From contig CAYONM010000171.1 in NCBI GenBank assembly GCA_964405325.1, forward strand, positions 1 through 8,299: a stretch of DNA of 8,299 nt, read 5' to 3'. How positions within the stretch are numbered: position 1 is the first letter of the stretch; every line of letters begins with the position of its first letter. The notes beneath the pieces were generated by a model, which was not told the origin of the DNA, ran no database searches, and worked only from the letters and a program-made list of their open reading frames with translations. This document shows positions 7,501-8,299 of the stretch, piece after piece. The stretch is from CAYONM01 sp964405325 (lineage in GTDB: Bacteria > Planctomycetota > UBA11346). A program made the position numbers and the translations under genes.

Positions 7501-7887
7501 GGTGAAAGCGGGCTGTCCTACGCCGATCCGTCCAACGACACGCCTGAGGCTGGTCCCAGCGTCGAGATCTTCTTCCCGACCCTGGGCAGCTATTCCGCCA
7601 ACATCACCCTGCAAGATGCAGGCGACAGCGATCAGACTGAAACCGTCAACCTCAACTTGACCAGCGGTGACGCCATCTCCATCAACGGCACCGTGATCGA
7701 CAACGACGGCGCATCGGACACCCCGGTCACCACCGACGTGATCCTGTACTGGGAACGCGAAGGCGTGACCAAGTCCGAAGTCACTCGCACCGACAGCGAC
7801 GGTGCCGGTACTGGCAGCTACGAGTTCACCGACCTGATCGGTCCGATCGAGTACTTCCAGGTTTTGGTCAAGGGCGGCAATAAATAA
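4569..7887 (+). CDS. Multi-PKD-domain surface lipoprotein (interrupted by an assembly gap)
   Basis: One gene written in two frames only because an arbitrary 100-N gap lies inside it; real missing DNA divisible by 3 restores a single frame. About 1,070 aa plus the gap. Start: ATG with AGGAGG 6 nt upstream. Residues 1-40 are a lipoprotein signal with an unusually long n-region; the lipobox is LAAC with Cys40, and Ser at +2 favours the outer membrane. PKD1 covers about 57-142 (YSWNFGDN). The (GGGDD)n linker follows, then eight more PKD-type domains starting near 5212, 5500, 5770, 6043, 6283, 6560, 6826 and 7102. The clearest carry WDFGDG with a HTY-type strand. PKD2 and PKD3 have DVDSDG and DLNNDG in the equivalent loop. 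The last 170 residues (from about 7370) are two further beta-rich segments with no known name and no sorting signal. PKD domains are beta sandwiches used in adhesion and polysaccharide or protein binding. No catalytic domain is visible. Confidence 0.85.
4998..5205 (+). repeat. 15-bp tandem repeat encoding (GGGDD)n, broken by the gap
   Basis: The unit is GGCGGCGGCGATGAT, with GAC as the only variant codon at the last position. Three full units plus 7 nt lie left of the gap; 11 nt plus three full units lie right of it. The frame and phase on the two sides agree if the missing DNA is 12 nt plus any multiple of 15 (or if the contig ends overlap by 3 nt). The true copy number is unknown. The repeat encodes a flexible, strongly acidic linker between PKD1 and PKD2. 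Near-identical units suggest recent expansion by slippage. Confidence 0.9.
5050..5149. other. Assembly gap of exactly 100 N
   Basis: A round 100 N is the usual placeholder for a gap of unknown size. It lies inside the 15-bp tandem repeat, which explains why the assembly broke here. The placeholder length is not divisible by 3 and creates a false frame change in the lipoprotein gene. Confidence 0.97.
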
Positions 7888-7958
7888 GGGAGACCGCTGG
7901 GGTTTCGGGGTGACGCGCAAGGTGTAAACGCGGCCTCCCTGGCGCCCGACCAATAACC

Positions 7959-7995
7959 ACTCCGCCCGTAAGCCAGCTTGCGGGCGGAGTTCTTT
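7959..7995 (+). terminator. Rho-independent terminator of the PKD lipoprotein gene
   Basis: ACTCCGCCCGTAAGC (7959-7973) pairs with GCTTGCGGGCGGAGT (7976-7990) over 15 positions with one G-T wobble. It is followed by TCTTT and an AT-rich stretch, and sits 71 bp after the stop codon. It is strong and well placed for the plus-strand gene. Confidence 0.85.
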
Positions 7996-8042
7996 AATTA
8001 ATTGGTAACTACTCAGGCAGACGGGGAGAAGTCTCTCGATAG

Positions 8043-8066
8043 AGGCGCAAAGGCACAAAGGCACAG
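8043..8066. repeat. Three tandem copies of an 8-bp unit (AGGCRCAA)
   Basis: AGGCGCAA, AGGCACAA, AGGCACAG in a row, followed by AGAT. A tract of the same style in inverted sense lies at 8193-8210, and a looser cousin (CACAGAGATACAGAGG) lies around 1567-1582, so this looks like a dispersed intergenic motif. No function is evident. Confidence 0.6.
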
Positions 8067-8252
8067 AGATTTGGCGAATCGGGCCAGGGTTTACTGCCTC
8101 AGTGCGTATGCCTATCGCTGAACAGGGTGGGTGCCAGGCTTGCATGCACGATGCCTTGCAGCCCGCTGACTGAACCTGCCTATCTGACCAGGCCTCTGCG
8201 CCTCTGTGAGAAAATCATAAAAAGGCGATTTCCGGTAGGCCTGAGTAGAAGC

Positions 8253-8299
8253 TGAGGCTGCGAGAACTTCGTAAAGAAAAAGTTGTTCTCGCAGCCTCA
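8253..8299. repeat. Perfect 15-bp inverted repeat at the window edge
   Basis: TGAGGCTGCGAGAAC (8253-8267) is matched exactly by its reverse complement at 8285-8299, separated by a 17-nt AT-rich spacer. The right arm ends at the last base of the window, so the repeat may continue outside. It could be a terminator-like hairpin for a gene beyond the edge, an insertion-element end or an assembly fold-back. The sequence in view does not decide. Confidence 0.7.

Larger units (their letters stand above)
7996..8299. other. Intergenic end region without a gene
   Basis: About 300 bp after the lipoprotein terminator. No open frame here has a motif or a ribosome binding site. It holds the short tandem repeat at 8043-8066, a related CCTCTGCGCCTCTGTGAG tract at 8193-8210 in the opposite sense, and the inverted repeat at 8253-8299. 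Confidence 0.6.

Noticed and set aside
7246..8145. 299-codon minus-strand frame across the lipoprotein 3' end
   Set aside because: It runs through the lipoprotein terminator and the intergenic region, has no motif, and most of it is antisense to a well-supported gene.
8253..8299. Integron attC site
   Set aside because: No GTTRRRY core or asymmetric R/L boxes; the arms are perfectly symmetric and there is no cassette context.

Overview
The window looks like a moderately GC-rich proteobacterial chromosome segment, most likely gammaproteobacterial. The clues are strong AGGAGG-type ribosome binding sites, the codon style, a RES/Xre toxin-antitoxin pair, an AraC regulator and a PKD-repeat lipoprotein with a classic lipobox. 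The genus cannot be read from the sequence. An exact 100-N gap shows that this is a scaffolded draft assembly.

Layout. 98-1241 (minus): a two-gene toxin-antitoxin operon, with the Xre/MbcA/ParS-type antitoxin first and the RES-domain toxin 4 bp downstream. 1256-1776: about 520 bp without a credible gene. 1777-1940: a 164-bp MITE-like element with perfect 23-bp terminal inverted repeats; the whole element is one long imperfect palindrome. Its right end abuts a 71-codon C-terminal remnant of a 3-hydroxyisobutyrate dehydrogenase-family gene (1942-2157), whose front part is absent. 2233-3517 (plus): a probable two-gene operon of an exported rhodanese-like protein with no active-site cysteine, followed 16 bp later by a 282-aa helical protein I do not recognise. 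3619-3647: a hairpin terminator for the minus-strand gene. 3674-4481 (minus): an AraC-family regulator broken by a frameshift and apparent deletion in the first helix-turn-helix. 4569-7887 (plus), divergent from it: a large surface lipoprotein with nine PKD-type domains and a (GGGDD)n linker that contains the assembly gap, closed by a strong terminator at 7959-7995. 7996-8299: no gene, but a short tandem repeat and a perfect 15-bp inverted repeat that ends exactly at the window edge.

How it fits together. The toxin-antitoxin pair is self-contained. The AraC gene and the lipoprotein share an 87-bp divergent intergenic region, so the regulator may once have controlled the lipoprotein; as assembled it could not make a normal DNA-binding domain. 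The rhodanese-like and 282-aa genes are probably co-transcribed, with unknown function. Two broken genes, a MITE and a toxin-antitoxin pair in the first 4.5 kb give the region an accessory, eroding character. I do not see a clear new multi-gene system. The strongest leads are the palindromic MITE and its gene breakpoint, the cysteine-less rhodanese with its unknown partner, and the GGGDD-linked PKD lipoprotein.
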